A DNA stretch of 64,000 bases from Paramecium sonneborni (Eukaryota > Ciliophora > Oligohymenophorea > Peniculida > Parameciidae), in contig CAJJDN010000032.1 in the NCBI GenBank assembly GCA_905182985.1, positions 529,562-593,561 on the forward strand, given 5' to 3'. Under the pieces are notes generated by a model that made no database searches, was not told the origin of the DNA, and worked only from the letters and a program-made list of their open reading frames with translations. Shown piece after piece: positions 11,911 to 24,834 of this stretch (the stretch's first letter is position 1; every line of letters starts with the position of its first letter). The position numbers and the translations under genes were made by a program.

Positions 11911-12240
11911 TCAATCCTTTTAAACAGATTTTGATGGTTTCCTAAATTTGACTTTTTTCTTTTAAATAGTAATTGTTGGCAAATTATTATCTTAAATAAG
12001 ATTTCCAAGATCTTATTTTTGTTAGAAATAGTGCTTCAAAATACCTTTCAATTAAGGACTTGGTAAGTTTTTTGAAGTATCTGTTTCTGGTAATTATTAA
12101 AGTTATTCTTGAGGTTTAGAAATTTAAGTAAAATCTTAATAATCTGTATACTCAAATATGATTTATTAGACTTATGGTAATGATTGTAATTCTGATTCTT
12201 CAGTTTTAATGGTACAATTAACACATATAGAAGAACCCAT
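11911..12240 (-). CDS. small N-myristoylation-signal protein with SILK- and RVxF-like PP1 docking motifs
   Basis: This is an intronless frame of 109 residues. The N-terminus MGSSICVNC has Gly2, a small residue at position 6 and nearby cysteines, the signature of myristoylation plus possible palmitoylation. Residues about 69-75 read LKGILKH, close to the KGILKN SILK motif of PP1 inhibitor-2. About 30 residues later KKKVKF fits the RVxF consensus. Order and spacing (SILK before RVxF) are as in known protein phosphatase 1 regulators. PP1 binding is inference from motifs only. An alternative 25-nt intron beginning at the GT of the codon just after PSKS would extend the protein downstream. Confidence 0.65.
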
Positions 12241-12279
12241 TTATTAATGAAATTAATTAAAAAAACAAAATAACACTTA

Positions 12280-12812
12280 TCAAAACTTCATTTCAAAAGC
12301 GACAATTCCTTTTCTATTGAAATTCTCTACTAAGAGTGTAAGACCTCCTATCAATGATCCTCCAACAATTCCTCCTACAAAAAATGGAACAATGCCTAAA
12401 TTTGTTAATATAATTTTAATAAACCTAATGTAGATTTGTATACAGCTCCAGAAATAGCACCGCAAAGCATATTTTTTTTAAGTTAATTAATATCAGCTAA
12501 TTCATCTTCAAATAAAAGATTCATTCCTGCACCTACAAAATAATAAAGCATGCTTGCACTTGCAGCAGCTTAACCATATGTTGATGTACGTTTTCCTACA
12601 GCATTAAAGAAATTATTTAGAATCAATTTTTTAGGCATATTCAATTATCTTGGAAATCCTTCAATTGCTCCTTTTAATAATCCAATTGATGATGCTAAAT
12701 TTATTAAATTCAATTTACCTAACATGTAACTTACACCCACTGTGAAACTTATCTTATCACCAAAGTCTTATCCTGAATATTATTCGATTTAATTCTCAGC
12801 CTTGCTTCCCAT
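12280..12812 (-). CDS. Tim17/22/23-family import channel subunit, Tim23-like
   Basis: This is a 167-residue inner-membrane protein after removal of one 29-nt intron. An acidic Gln-rich N-terminus is followed by four hydrophobic segments with the Gly/Ala-rich packing of the family. Visible are GQAAASASMLYYFVGAGMN and LCGAISGAVYKST followed by a glycine-rich segment VGGIVGGSLIGG. The GAxYKST element is characteristic of Tim23. It would form part of the presequence translocase of the mitochondrial inner membrane. The stop is 39 bp from the start of the PP1-motif gene upstream on the same strand. Confidence 0.88.
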
Positions 12813-12973
12813 AAATTAAAATTTATTATTAATTAACTTATTTTCATACCTCAAATAAGAGATTATATCTATAATAAAATTTTATTATTAGAAAAATATA
12901 CCAACATTGTAAGTCAATTTCACAATATGAAAAATTATAATTAATATATTAATAAAATTCATTTTCATAAAAT

Positions 12974-14360
12974 ATGATCTCATTTGATGATCTCTTAGAA
13001 CATAAAATTAAGACGGGCATCCATTAATTTAAAACACTTGGTATCATAGGTTTAGTAGAATTTTGTGATGGAATAGAATATGCATATATGTCAATCTTGA
13101 TAGCAATAGTCTAAAAAGAATGGGATTTAAATAAATAATAAACAGCTTCTTTGGGATCAATATTTCTATTAGGAATTGTTATGGGAAATTGTTTATGTGC
13201 ATTTATTGCAGATCTAATTGGGAGAAAAACTACATTTACTATTTTTACAGGATTATCTGTTTTTTTAATATATTACACAAGCATATGCAACTCTTTTAAT
13301 TAAATGATGTTTTTAAGATTATTTTTTGGTATAGTTTTTGGAACTAGTTATCCTTTAGGTTATGTTTTTATTACCGAAGTATCTGAGCCAAAATATAGAG
13401 GAAGATTTGCTTATACAATGGGTTTATTATTTGTAGTAGGGAAGATTTATTTGGCTATTTTATGTTTTTTTTATCTTGATGATTATACATCTGGAAATTG
13501 GAGAGGTTTAATAAGAATTAATGGAATCCCAGTTGCTTTAGCATTCATATTTTCTTTATTTTTTCTAAAAGAAACTGTTAGATATTATCTTAATAGAGGA
13601 AAATATTAAATTGCTTATGAGGAAATTGAATAAATAATTTCAGAAAACACTGGGATATAAGAGCATTTAACTGATGATGAGGTAAAAAAACATTTAATTT
13701 TAGAAAAACGGGTTAGTAATTTGGTAAGATAAATAAAATGAAATTAATTAGATTTAACAAATAAATAAATACGGAATATTATCAAAAGAATATAGATTTA
13801 TAACCATTAGAATATGGTTGCTTTACATTTTAACAAATATGCAAAATATGAGTATATATCTTTTGATGCCTTTTCTATTTACTGATAATAATTCAGGATT
13901 AAGTTCAATGTTATATATGTTCATTGTTGAACTAGTTTTTGCGATATCCTTATATATTTTTATAGATGATCCTAATATTGGAGGAAGAAAAATGGTTATA
14001 GGATATTCAGCAATCCTATTAATTTTTGCTAATGGTCTTCTCTATCTTTTGAGATAGAAATTTTTATTTATTGGATTACTCTTGATTAAACTTGCTACAA
14101 GAGCGTTGTTTTCTACCCTTGGATTAGTATGTTGTGAGAGTTATCCTTTATCTTTGAGATCATAAGGAACAGCTATGGCCTATGGGATAGGTAAATCATC
14201 TGCAATTCCATCTCCATTTTTCTTATTTCCATTATTTTATATAGATCCATATCTACCATTTGCTGTTATGTGTCTATTCTCCGTAATCATGTTGATTATA
14301 GATTGCTTTATTGAGAATGATAAAACTATGAAACCTTTAGAATCTTTGAAATAAGATTGA
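12974..14360 (+). CDS. MFS transporter of the sugar/SV2-SVOP-like group
   Basis: This is a 452-residue multi-pass transporter, with one 28-nt intron in the central loop. Major facilitator marks are ADLIGRKTTF between helices 2 and 3 and SEPKYRGRF after helix 4. A charged central loop follows helix 6, and ESYPLSLRSQGTAMAYGIGK near helix 10 fits the E-x-P-x-x-x-R signature of SV2/SVOP and sugar-porter relatives. Twelve helices can be placed. The substrate cannot be predicted. It is divergent from the Tim23 gene with about 160 bp between the starts. Confidence 0.9.
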
Positions 14361-15581
14361 AATTATTCTATGAATAAGTTAGTATAGTGATAGATACCTT
14401 TTATAAATATATATGCTATTAATACAATTAAAAATAATTATAAATCTTAAGTTTTTATTTTCATAAATCTCCATAATTTATTTGATAAATGTTGTCTTAA
14501 AATTACTCTTTATTCCAATTTTCATTTAAATTCAAATTATTTTTTAATTAAGTAGAATAAATTTCATCTATTTTATAATCTGTTTATAGGGTAACTTGAA
14601 TATCTATTAATATAAATTAATATTTCAGCAATTTTAAAAAGTATAATTCAATCTCTATTTCTAAATTTTATTTAAAAAGAAATTCAATAATAAGTTTTAT
14701 AAAGAACCTTTTTTATGAATCAACCAATATTTGCCAGACATAAATTATTTTTAAGAATTTTGTGAGGCATTTTAATATGAATTTTCAGAAATTTAAATAA
14801 ATTTAAAAATTTTTTAAATTTTAATAAATTAAATTATTGTTATTCAAAAATAGAGATCAAAAGTGTTATTTCGGTACATGAGAATGGATTCTCCAGAATG
14901 TCTTTAAATGCTCACCATTATCATATTTTCGTAAAAACGTATTATGATCTTAAAGTAAACATTTTTCTGAAAATCTTGAGTATCCAATTAAAATTCGACA
15001 CGCTCAATAAGAGTATATCTCTTCAGCCTAACACCAAACCACTTTTTTTAACCATTTTTATATTGGACATCCTTCAATTGCTCATAATTTTTTTTTATCA
15101 CTTACTTAAAAATTAATGATTAGAGTTATTATTTTTTATTCAAAGATTATTCTCCATATTCTAAAAATATAACCTTCTATGTATTTAATTACTATGTTTA
15201 TTTAATATAAAATAATGTTTTCTAATAATTGATCCATTTTTTAGAAGCAAAGTTTTTTTTTTAAGTCTTATCTTACATGAGTTTGAATATCATATATAAA
15301 AATTTTAAAGTCTTACCATCTAATTTAAAGATAAAAGCTTAACTCCAACCTTTTAGAAAAAAATTTAGAATATGAATATATTAAAATATTAATAAAATGA
15401 AATCGATAAATTGCTTTAGTAGAGCAAAAAATAATAGTGCTTTTAAGATTTTTATTAAAAATATCTTAGTTTATAAATTATAAAAAATACTCAAAAGGAT
15501 AATCAAATGAATGATTTTTTTAATTAAGTATTGAAAATCATTTTTATATGATATTATTCTTAAACTTTATTTTAGTTTGAT
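14361..15581. other. long AT-rich spacer without a supported gene
   Basis: Over 1.2 kb I see only short open stretches. A 72-residue frame at 14898-15116 uses almost no reassigned stop codons and has no recognisable features. The 14870-15060 part is slightly less AT-rich than its surroundings, which could indicate a non-coding RNA or a decayed gene, but no fold or box motif is convincing. Confidence 0.3.
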
Positions 15582-15944
15582 ATGAAAAAATTCGTACCTG
15601 TTCATTTCTTCTTAAAAAATAAAAAAGAAACAAGACAAAGCACTTAGGCTACCAAATAATTAAAAAGCTATGAAATCTAATTTGAATTTGAATTTAAATA
15701 ATGTTTTTTAATGAAAAAGGATGTTTATGATGCAGTATTTCAATTTAGAATTATTTAATAGAACTTATTTGAAATGTAAAAATAAATTTAAATAAAAACA
15801 AAATAAATATAAGAGAACAATTACAAAATATTAAATAATTTTAAAGTAATATTTTGTTCTTAAATAATATATAAAGAAGAGTTTTATTTGAAAATATATA
15901 GTTTATTTATTTAGATGAATGAATAAAAATATTTAAATTATTGA
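15582..15944 (+). CDS. possible small Lys/Gln-rich protein
   Basis: An open frame of 120 residues starts at ATG 15582 and ends at TGA 15942-15944, directly abutting the stop of the convergent CFAP20 gene with no base between. The first 35 residues look like a normal ciliate protein start (MKKFVPVHFFLKNKKETRQS). The rest is Lys/Gln/Ile-rich and could be helical. A frame-neutral 27-nt GT...TAG segment lies inside. There is no family match, and in DNA this AT-rich such frames can occur by chance. Confidence 0.35.
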
Positions 15945-16619
15945 TCATCCTTGTTTTTAAATGGGTAAGAATAATTTAAATTCAGGAGGTAATTCTTCTT
16001 CACTATATAAACGATCGCTAAAATAGATTCTTCTAATTCTGCAATTAGCATGTATTTAAACTCTATTATTTTTGCATGCATAAATACCGTAATGTTTCTA
16101 TGTAATTAGTACCATATGCTCTTCTTGTGAAATCAGATAAATTGAATTGAATTTAATTCCATCCTTCATCTAATCTCATTGGCATAGTACAAATGAATGG
16201 TTTCACTCTGGTTGTAGACTTATAAATAGCTTAAATAAATACTTAATAATTTGATGCTCGAAATCTTCTTCTAACATTTTTATCATCTAATACTTGGACT
16301 TCAAAAGTAAAATATTTTTTAAGCTAAAGTAAAAGATTTTCAATTTACATTCTTGATAATCATTACTAAAAATGGCAATTTTATTCCTAAAGTTTCTTTT
16401 GGATCAGCAGGAGCAGTTATGAAATTAGTACTCACATTTGTACCCATTATTTCAAGAACTGATGATTAAATGTCTTAATCTGTAATTCTTTTAATATGTC
16501 CATTCTTAACTTTAATATTTGAACTATAAAATACTTTGTTTGTCCCAAATCTATAAAGGCTTTGATCCTATAGAATATAAAATTGAAAGAAATCCACTTT
16601 GGAATGAGTTCTTGAACAT
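15945..16619 (-). CDS. CFAP20: CFAP20/Bug22 ciliary and centriolar protein
   Basis: This is a 191-residue protein almost identical in length to human CFAP20 (193). In other organisms it is an inner-junction protein of axonemal doublets, and its Paramecium homologue is known as Bug22. Four introns (25, 25, 24 and 25 nt) give 192 codons exactly. Conserved stretches include [61 protein letters not shown] and [15 protein letters not shown]. It is one of the most secure assignments in the window. Two of the four introns end in AAG rather than TAG. Confidence 0.97.
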
Positions 16620-17090
16620 CAGTTATTTTTTTATTTTATTAAACAATTATATATCTCACTCAATCCAGGAATTTAATTATAATATTATACTCAAAATTAA
16701 ATTACAAAAAAAATTAGTTCTCTTACTTAAGGATTCTCAATTCACTCTAAATTTAATATAAATATAGGTTCCTGATTTATTAATCAAAAAGATGTCTAAA
16801 TCTTTGGATCTGAATTAAATCAAATATTTATGTAAAGTTGCTTTGAGACTGGTTATTATTGAAAATATATAGCATTATTTAATTTTTCTACATTTGTGAA
16901 AGATTATTCATAAATACTTCGCTATACATTTTTTCTTCAATAAATTTAGCTACTCTTAATTATTCTTGGGTATTTGCAAAAAGGCATAAAATAAAAATAG
17001 AATTTTTATTTTAATTCCAAACAATAGAGAATTTTAGCCCAACTAATATCAAAGCTATATTAAAATTAAATGTTAACATATATATATTTA
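16620..17090. other. spacer between CFAP20 and the PAS-protein gene
   Basis: About 470 bp of AT-rich sequence upstream of CFAP20 and downstream of the PAS gene. No gene is supported. The short frames on either strand overlap the flanking genes. Confidence 0.4.
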
Positions 17091-20000
17091 TCAATTATTT
17101 AAAACAGCTCTTAAATATCTTCTAATTGGAGTTGAACTAGCATAAATATATTAGAAATTTTACTTTGTTAATATTTACATCGGCATAAGTAATAAAAGAG
17201 TTCTGCTTTTTTACATAGACTTTATCAATGATGAGTTGGAAGGAATCCATAAGAAAAATACAATTAAAAAAATGTAAAATGTAAAACAAATAAAAAGAGT
17301 TCCTCTTGTAATTGATAATTTATTAAATGAATCGCTAATACTTTTTTCTAGATTTTCAATTAAATATCGTTATGTGTATCTTATGATAATTTTTTCCATA
17401 GTTCTTATTTCTATACTGAAATTGGTACTTAATAATAATATTCCATAATATTTATTTTCTTATTCTGTTTAATTCAGATATCTTTATTATTCATATCCAA
17501 TTAATAAAATTCTTAGACTTTCATAATACTTAGTCAAACCAATAGATAATCCTTCAGAAATAGCACCATCTAAAATAGTATTACAATATTCTTCTGTTAT
17601 AAATTCTTATAACTACCCCAAAATTGGACATGGATTTTATATATATAATTATTGAAATACATTTATGTAATCTTGCTCAAATAAATCAATATTTTGAGTA
17701 AAGATTGTTTACATTTCTGCATTTACATCTTACAATCTTGCAAAATAATTTTAAATAAATATTTAAGGGGATGTACTAAATAAATTTTAATTAGGATTAA
17801 GAATATATTCTCTAATAGCATTATCTCCAAGTCTATATTCAGATTCTAAAAGTGATGTAGCATTCAAAATTGGACATAGATTATATGTATCTTCTACAAC
17901 TTATTGTGCTGAATAATATTAATATACAAAGTAAATTTGTAAAACTAAAAAGATGAAAAATGCCGTTATCATAAGCTTTCGGAACTTGATATTGCTATTT
18001 TTCCAAACCTTTTTAATTTTCTTATTCACCATTTTTAATTCCTCTTATTCATTATTATGAAGCAATTAATTTTCTTCTTATTCTTCTTCCTAATATGCAT
18101 ATTTTATATTATACCTATTCATCTTCCCCAACATTTAATAAAGATAAGAATTTTTCACAATTTTAAACAACTTAACGAATATGCTAATCACTGATTTCAA
18201 AATAAAACAAATAGATTTATTGAATTTATTAACTAAAGTGTATTAAATAAATTGCTATAAGTAGATAAGTAATAAATTAAATTATAGTTTGAAGTATTAA
18301 AAAAGCTATTTTATTTTCAAGTGAATTCTCAGCAACAGATTTTACTGCATAATATAAATAATTTAAAGGAATATGATAATTTCTCACAATTGAATTTAAA
18401 GTATTGTAATTGAAGTAAAAGAAGTCAACATTAGAATCATTAAATAAAGTAATCTATTTTTAATTCAATTAAATTGCTTTAGCTATCAACTAATCTATAG
18501 CTTCTTTATAAGTATAATTGAAACTTAATCCATCTGATGAAACTAGATCTATATTTTCACTAAAATATATTGTTTCATAGATTTTATATTCTTCATTTAG
18601 ATATGTTTCAGTAATACTTAATTTAGAATGAATTTAGATAATCTCTTATATTTCTTAATCCAGCAATTTTAAATTATAAGAAATCAACTAATCAAAATCT
18701 GATCTAAAATTTTTAACTTCTCCATAACCAATTAATCTTAAATCCTACAAAACAGCATTAATCATTAAACAATTTGATAAGCGTTTATTAGTTAAACTTA
18801 AATTAAAGATCATACTTGATACTTTAGTGTCATCTTATAAATTAAATAAAAAAACTATTAAACCAGAAGTATAAAGAGTGAATAATGCTATCTGAATAAA
18901 TAAATTTATAAATTTTAATGGCTTTGAAACTTTTGAATTTATTAAAAGTGATTTAATAGAAGATTTAGATTAATACAATTTGAAATAGTGTTGAAATTCT
19001 TAAATTTCATTTTCTTTCTCTTAATATTCTGATTTTTGATTTAATTCATTCTCTTCTTCTTCTATTTCTTATGAATCAATGTGATTATCTTCTATATCTA
19101 TTATTTAACCATCCCATAATCTTTTAGTTTTAATTCCATCATCCAAATTTATGGAATGTTTTAGAGATTAAGTCATTTTCTTAGCAATTAGAAAATAATC
19201 TGCAATTTTTGATATTTTTGATCCATTATCTTCAACACGACTATTATCAATTGATTCTTCTATTTAAGTCAGACTCAAATAATCCATATAGTAAACGGTT
19301 GGAGGTAAATATTGAAAAATAGGAAATTTAGTTCTTTTTTATTAAGGTATTTGCAATTTTATAAATGATGGTTCTACATTATTAAATTTAAGTTATTCTA
19401 ATTTCATAGCCATACCATATTAATTATTATCATTTAAACATGGAAATTAAATATAGTTTAAATAACATTGAAATTCCATCTAATCATAAAAACTGAAGGT
19501 TGTGTCTACTGTTTTGGTACTATATTTCATTATGTGTGGATTAACATGTAATTTGGCTCCGCTTTTAGATAGGAATTCATCTTTTCTTTAATGAAAATCA
19601 GGAAATAATTCTTTGATATTGATTTTTCTCATTTTAATTCTTATTGTATCTAATCTTAATAACAAAATGCATGAACTTGAAATGTGTTCAATATACCCTT
19701 TTCTATCTAAAAGTAAATAACATATTTATTTAGGACTAAATGATTATTGATATTAGGCAATGAAAAACAATTAATTATTTTCAGCTTAAAGTAATTTTAC
19801 AGTCGAAAAAATTGGTAAAATATAATTACTCTTTGTTAATAAATAAACACTTTATGTAATAAATTACTTTGAATATCTTGCTTTGTTTTCTATAAATAAC
19901 TCAAGACATTCATTGTGCTTTTCAACAAAACTAAAATATTAAATGAATAACTTTTTTACATATTTGGTATTATTTAATTTATAGATCTATCAATTAAATC

Positions 20001-21934
20001 TGTTTTTGAAAACCCTAACAAACTACACAGGGATTTATTAACGGTATAAATGTTAATTTTTTGAAATTATGCTAATGCTACTAATGTTGGAGTAGATTGA
20101 TTGCAAATTTCTTCTAATTCATTTAATTCTTATTGTTTTGATTTTTGAAGAGTCCAATATTATTATTAAAAATTTTGGGCATTTTCTTAGTCATCTAATA
20201 CTAATAAATAAAATTTAGCTAAATAATTATAAAGTTTTAAAGATTTATTTTCTTATAATTTATTCCATTTGATTTCAATATCTTCTTATAATCTTATAAT
20301 TTTAAATCCATAAACCATTAATTTACTCATATCTGGCACTTCCTCCGATAATGCACTCCAAAATTCTACTACTTTTAAAGCTGTAATTTCTAGATGTTCG
20401 ATAAATTCTTTATTTTAAATTAAATAATTGGTAGAATCAAATAATTCAGCTTTTTTTTAAGATTCTTCCTCAATAATGGTTTTATATCTATAAATTTAAA
20501 ATTCATAATCAAAAGTAGGCTTAAAATCCATAGCTTAGTTTAATTCTGCCATAATTAGAGAATAAGATTTTTATTAATTAAAAAGAAAATAGATATAACT
20601 TAATCTAAGAGGAGTATCATCTGGAAATTTCTTGATTCCTTCATGATAAATTTAACAAATTAATTCTATAATAATGTGATTTCTATCAGTATATATTGGA
20701 TTTTCTTTGTATTTGCTAGCCAATTCAACTTTTAATTTAACAATACAATCAGTACGATTGCAAACTTCCTTATGTATTTCAATATAGCTATCTAAGAGAA
20801 GTTGTGATCTTTAACATTTTTGTGATTTTTCCATAAGTAAAACTAAATACTCACATAAAAGAATGATTTGCATTCCATTTGTAAACTTTTTTAGATTTGC
20901 TTCTAATAGATCAACAGCATGTTTTTATCTGAATATCAATATTCCAATAATTAATGGTATTCCAATTAACCATGCTTATATAGTTTTTTAGAATGTTTAT
21001 CCATCAAATTTATAAGAATAAAACATCATTATAATTGTCCATAAATTAACAGCTGATAGAATAGACCACATTTTTTGAATAAGTGAATCATAATAAGGTT
21101 AAGCAAGATGAGCACTTATGAATATTAAAGAACTCCCAGTAAGGAAAACAAGTATTATGATAATTGTATATTAAGGTGCAGGTAATAATTGATATACCAT
21201 AATTTATACAAATAAGTAAACAAGCAATTAAGTGTATGATCTTCCATTTCTCATAGCACTAGCATCTTAGCGAGTATTTCTTGATTCATAAGTAATAAAA
21301 GCCATTAATACAGAGAATAACAAAGTAAGTATTAAACCTATAATGGCAATGACTGCATGGATGTAATATTCAGAAGTCCAACATTCTTAAGATTGTTCAA
21401 ACATCATAACTTATTTACCTTATTTATTTTATTCACATGCTAATAAACCAAATTGCATCCTTACGATTGGCCAAAATCCTATTGAGAGTATTACCTTTAA
21501 TAAACATTTGAGTAGCAACAAAGGAGGTTTCTATAGCTTTTAATTCTTTATAACAAATGCTAGAAGCAGGATTAAAAGGATGCAAAGGAGTACTAAACCA
21601 AAACATATGTAAAAGACTGTCAAATAATTATTAATCCCAACATTCTTCACAGATATTGTTATTGTGAAATATCTAGATAGACAATAAATATACTTTACTA
21701 ATAGATTTATCATATCACTGTAGGCTTTGTTTTACCAGACGTATTGAACTTTAAGACCGAAATTTAAATAAGTGTATTGGAAATATTATATAAAGCACAA
21801 TAGAATTGTAAGCCAACGATAATCTGCCCATCGTTTCAAAATTAGATAAACAACTCTAAATAGTCATTGGATTACTTGAAGAATTTATATTTGAGAGAAT
21901 TGACAATCTGATTGATTTACTCTTTGCTTTTCAT
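17091..21934 (-). CDS. giant multi-pass transmembrane protein with a central PAS domain
   Basis: With three introns (20, 29 and 43 nt) the model gives 1,583 residues. The N-terminal 400 residues contain about ten membrane helices, starting after KRWADYRW. A helical region follows that includes repeats of the FLKxQ..A type. The PAS domain near residues 600-660 contains LVALAQFQKINIYTVNKSL, LLGFSKTDLI and IIPN. A long linker leads to further membrane segments near residues 1000, 1180 and 1350-1380. The C-terminus ends in a conserved-looking IRRYLRAVLNN. This layout matches a large ciliate family of PAS-containing multi-pass proteins related to Dictyostelium TmcB. The function is unknown, and PAS suggests sensing. 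Confidence 0.85.
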
Positions 21935-21949
21935 AAATATTATATAATT

Positions 21950-23751
21950 TCATTATGAATAAATCATTTATTTAATATCCTTAAGCTTACTATTGAGTTC
22001 CTGAATTTATTACTAATTCTCTATTAACAATTATTTTAACAATTGATTTTATTGATTCTTAGTATCAATTAAGAACTTATAGTCCTCATTATCATTTTTA
22101 GTACTTCTCTCTAAAGGAGGTTTGATTGACAATTCAATAATATTAGTGTTTATTGTCATCGAGCTAATGTAATCGACAACCCTCTAGTTCAACTATTTTT
22201 GTGATTCTATAATGCGTTGGAGTTATGCCTTATTTTATTCTAAGGATTAAATTTATTCAAACAATTTTTATTTTTCGTCCTCATGTTTTTATTTTAAGTC
22301 TTAAACTTCTTTTCCAGACATAATAGTCTATGCACTAGTAGCTAATGACATTGACATAGCCCTGTTTTCAAAAGTAGTTTCTTTAAGCTTTGTCTTAAGA
22401 CGTTCAATTTATTATTATTAGTCTTAGATAATCTTCGCTTATTCTGATTAAATGGAATTCTAATTTTAATAATTCGATTCTTTTTTAGATAATTATTTGT
22501 TCTCTAGAGTTAAAGCATCCACTCTGGCCAATAAAATAGCTATTTCTTCATTTTTTTATTGAATATATTTCTCTTTTTTAGTGTCATCTGGAGTTTACAT
22601 TTATTATAATTAAAATTTATAACTTTCAATTTCATTATCTTTCAATGCTAATTATAATTTTAAGTTAGATATTTCAGCCTTTAATTCATTACCTTAAGAT
22701 TAATCAGTTTATTCAATCATTGAAAAAGCTAGACTTCTAACTGATTATGATGGATCTCTAAAATCTATATCTTATTTAGGAGCAGGCATTTACATAGAAT
22801 TCAATTTATTTTCTGCTTCTTTTCTTCTCACATTTCTTAATATCCATAATTCAAGATCTTCATGATTAGTATTTTTTAAATTAGAACTAGCCAACATAAA
22901 GATTGCAGATAGTCCTTTTATAAATGAATCATATTTCTTTATTAACTATGTAATTAGAAACAATGTAGTATCAAAATTGAACATATTTATAGAATAAGTT
23001 ACTAAATATCGCTTTAATCTACTTTGAAGAAATAGTTTCAACAACTATTTTTCATCCTCTCCTAAACCATATCCTTTTACACAATAAGTTAAAATGCTTC
23101 CTATACATTCATCAGGAGGTTTCTATTAATAAATTATGCTTAATAATTAATAAGTAGATGCTTCTGATGAAAAACATAATAAAAAATTAGCCAAACAAAC
23201 CAACTCTGCTGAAAATTGTACTTCTGGATTCTTTGAACAATATGTTAAACAAACATTCTATAGTTTTGTATTGTCTTTGCCTACTAGAAAATAAAATTCT
23301 TTTAAAGAATAGTTAATATTGTCAAAACCACTTATTTCTGTTTTATCAAATCTTATTTTAGCACTTTCACGAGCATTCTTATAATCTTTTTAACTTAGTG
23401 TACTTCCCAACCATTATTTTGATAAAGTATCAACTCCATAAGCAATATGATTCTACTCCACAAAATTCTTTATTTACTCTGATTCCTTGAATTAGACTTC
23501 CATTTACCTCTTTACAGATTTTACACATTCTATGCGGTTTTGTGGATTCTTTCCCATCTTTTTTAATATGGTTAATCTTGAATGGAGAACATCCCTCACA
23601 TACAGCTCTTAAACATCTGCATTATGTTTTAAACATACCTCTTGCATTGATGTTCTCTAGTTGTAAAACTGAAACTTTTCTAACAGATTTGGCATTTCGG
23701 AATTTTACCACGCACTTCAGGAATATTGATATAGGTTATAAATTATTTCAT
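21950..23751 (-). CDS. FYVE-type zinc-finger protein with helical and coiled-coil regions
   Basis: The 585-residue model starts MKQFITYINIPEVRGK. Two 22-nt introns lie inside or just after the zinc finger. The finger (about residues 18-80) has four Cys pairs, CQIC, CKRC, CEGC and CKIC, with TTREHQC replacing the canonical RRHHC and HRMC the RVC motif. It is therefore FYVE-like with a weakened basic patch. Residues about 85-320 form a helical domain I cannot name (for example VKGYGLGEDEKQLLKLFLQ). The rest is coiled coil. A role on PI3P-containing endosomes follows if the finger binds lipid. The stop is 15 bp from the start of the PAS-protein gene. Confidence 0.8.
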
Positions 23752-24834
23752 TTTTTTATTTGCAATTCAAGTAATTTTTATTTATATAATACTCCTTTTT
23801 TTCTTAATATTCTAAAATTCTGAACACTATAACTTTATATTCTATCTTAAATAAATGCATTCCTCAGAATTATATTATATATTTATTTTATTTTTACTTT
23901 AAATAAGAAATTGTAAACGAATCACAAACCAAATATCAAATTAAATGTACAGAAAATTAATCAACATCTTTTACACCTATTTTTAACTAAATTAATATAT
24001 TTTATATGAAGATCTATCAAGCTTTTAACTTATTTTATGGAAAAGAAGCACTTCTGATTTTCATAAATATTAATTTACAAAATGGATTATGATTAATATT
24101 TAGAGAAGATCATAATTTAGTAAGAATTCTAGAATCAACTTCTATTTAAAAATCATTCAAAATATCATGACATTTGATAAATGGATTGACATAATATTAA
24201 TTAGTTTTTTACATAAATTTAATTATTTTATAGTGTAAAGCTTCAATAATTAGAAATGTTTTACCTAACAAAAGGTTATAGTAATTCTGATTAAATATTT
24301 ATTTAGATTTGATAAATAACTCTTATTATTAATGTTATGTATAATATGCTGTTTTAATTGGATATGATATACATAAAATCATTTAATATTCAATCTTTTC
24401 AAAATTTATTAAATCTTCAAGTAAAACAATTATTTTGAATTTCCTTAAATATTATTTCTTAAATAATGGTATCAATTATATTCACAAATAGAATGATAAT
24501 AAGAATAATATAAGTAATTCTATTTATCTATTTCTGAACAACAAGAACCCAATTATTATTTTTAAATGACTTCTCAGATCTTTCTAATTTTTACCAAATT
24601 TTGCCTTTTGTAGATTGGTATTATTCGATTATTATTCTATGCATGCTCCATGAAATATTTTTCTATTAATTACTTTACTTTTGATTAATCTAAATGATGA
24701 ATTTGAGGTGTTTAAAGCTGAAGGTTACATGATTAGTAAAAATAAAAATATGTTTTTAAGTTTAATTTGTATTAGATTTATAATTTTATATTATAAAAAT
24801 GAATGCTTAACAATATTAACAAGAAATTTGGAAT
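23752..24834. promoter_or_regulatory. divergent intergenic region upstream of the FYVE and ATG5 genes
   Basis: This is nearly 1.1 kb of AT-rich DNA between two divergent starts. Short frames are present, but none is longer than expected and none shows splice-consistent structure or a motif. I see nothing in it that can be named. Confidence 0.4.

Noticed and set aside
12120..12480. Extra minus-strand start inside the last exon of Tim23
   Set aside because: The 61-codon frame is simply the 3' exon of Tim23 read from an internal position. The complete gene starts at 12812.
14898..15116. 72-codon frame in the 14.4-15.6 kb spacer
   Set aside because: No domain, no splice context and codon use unlike neighbouring genes. 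I kept it only as a remark.
16519..16761. Plus-strand frame at the CFAP20 start
   Set aside because: It is antisense to the first CFAP20 exons and low in complexity.
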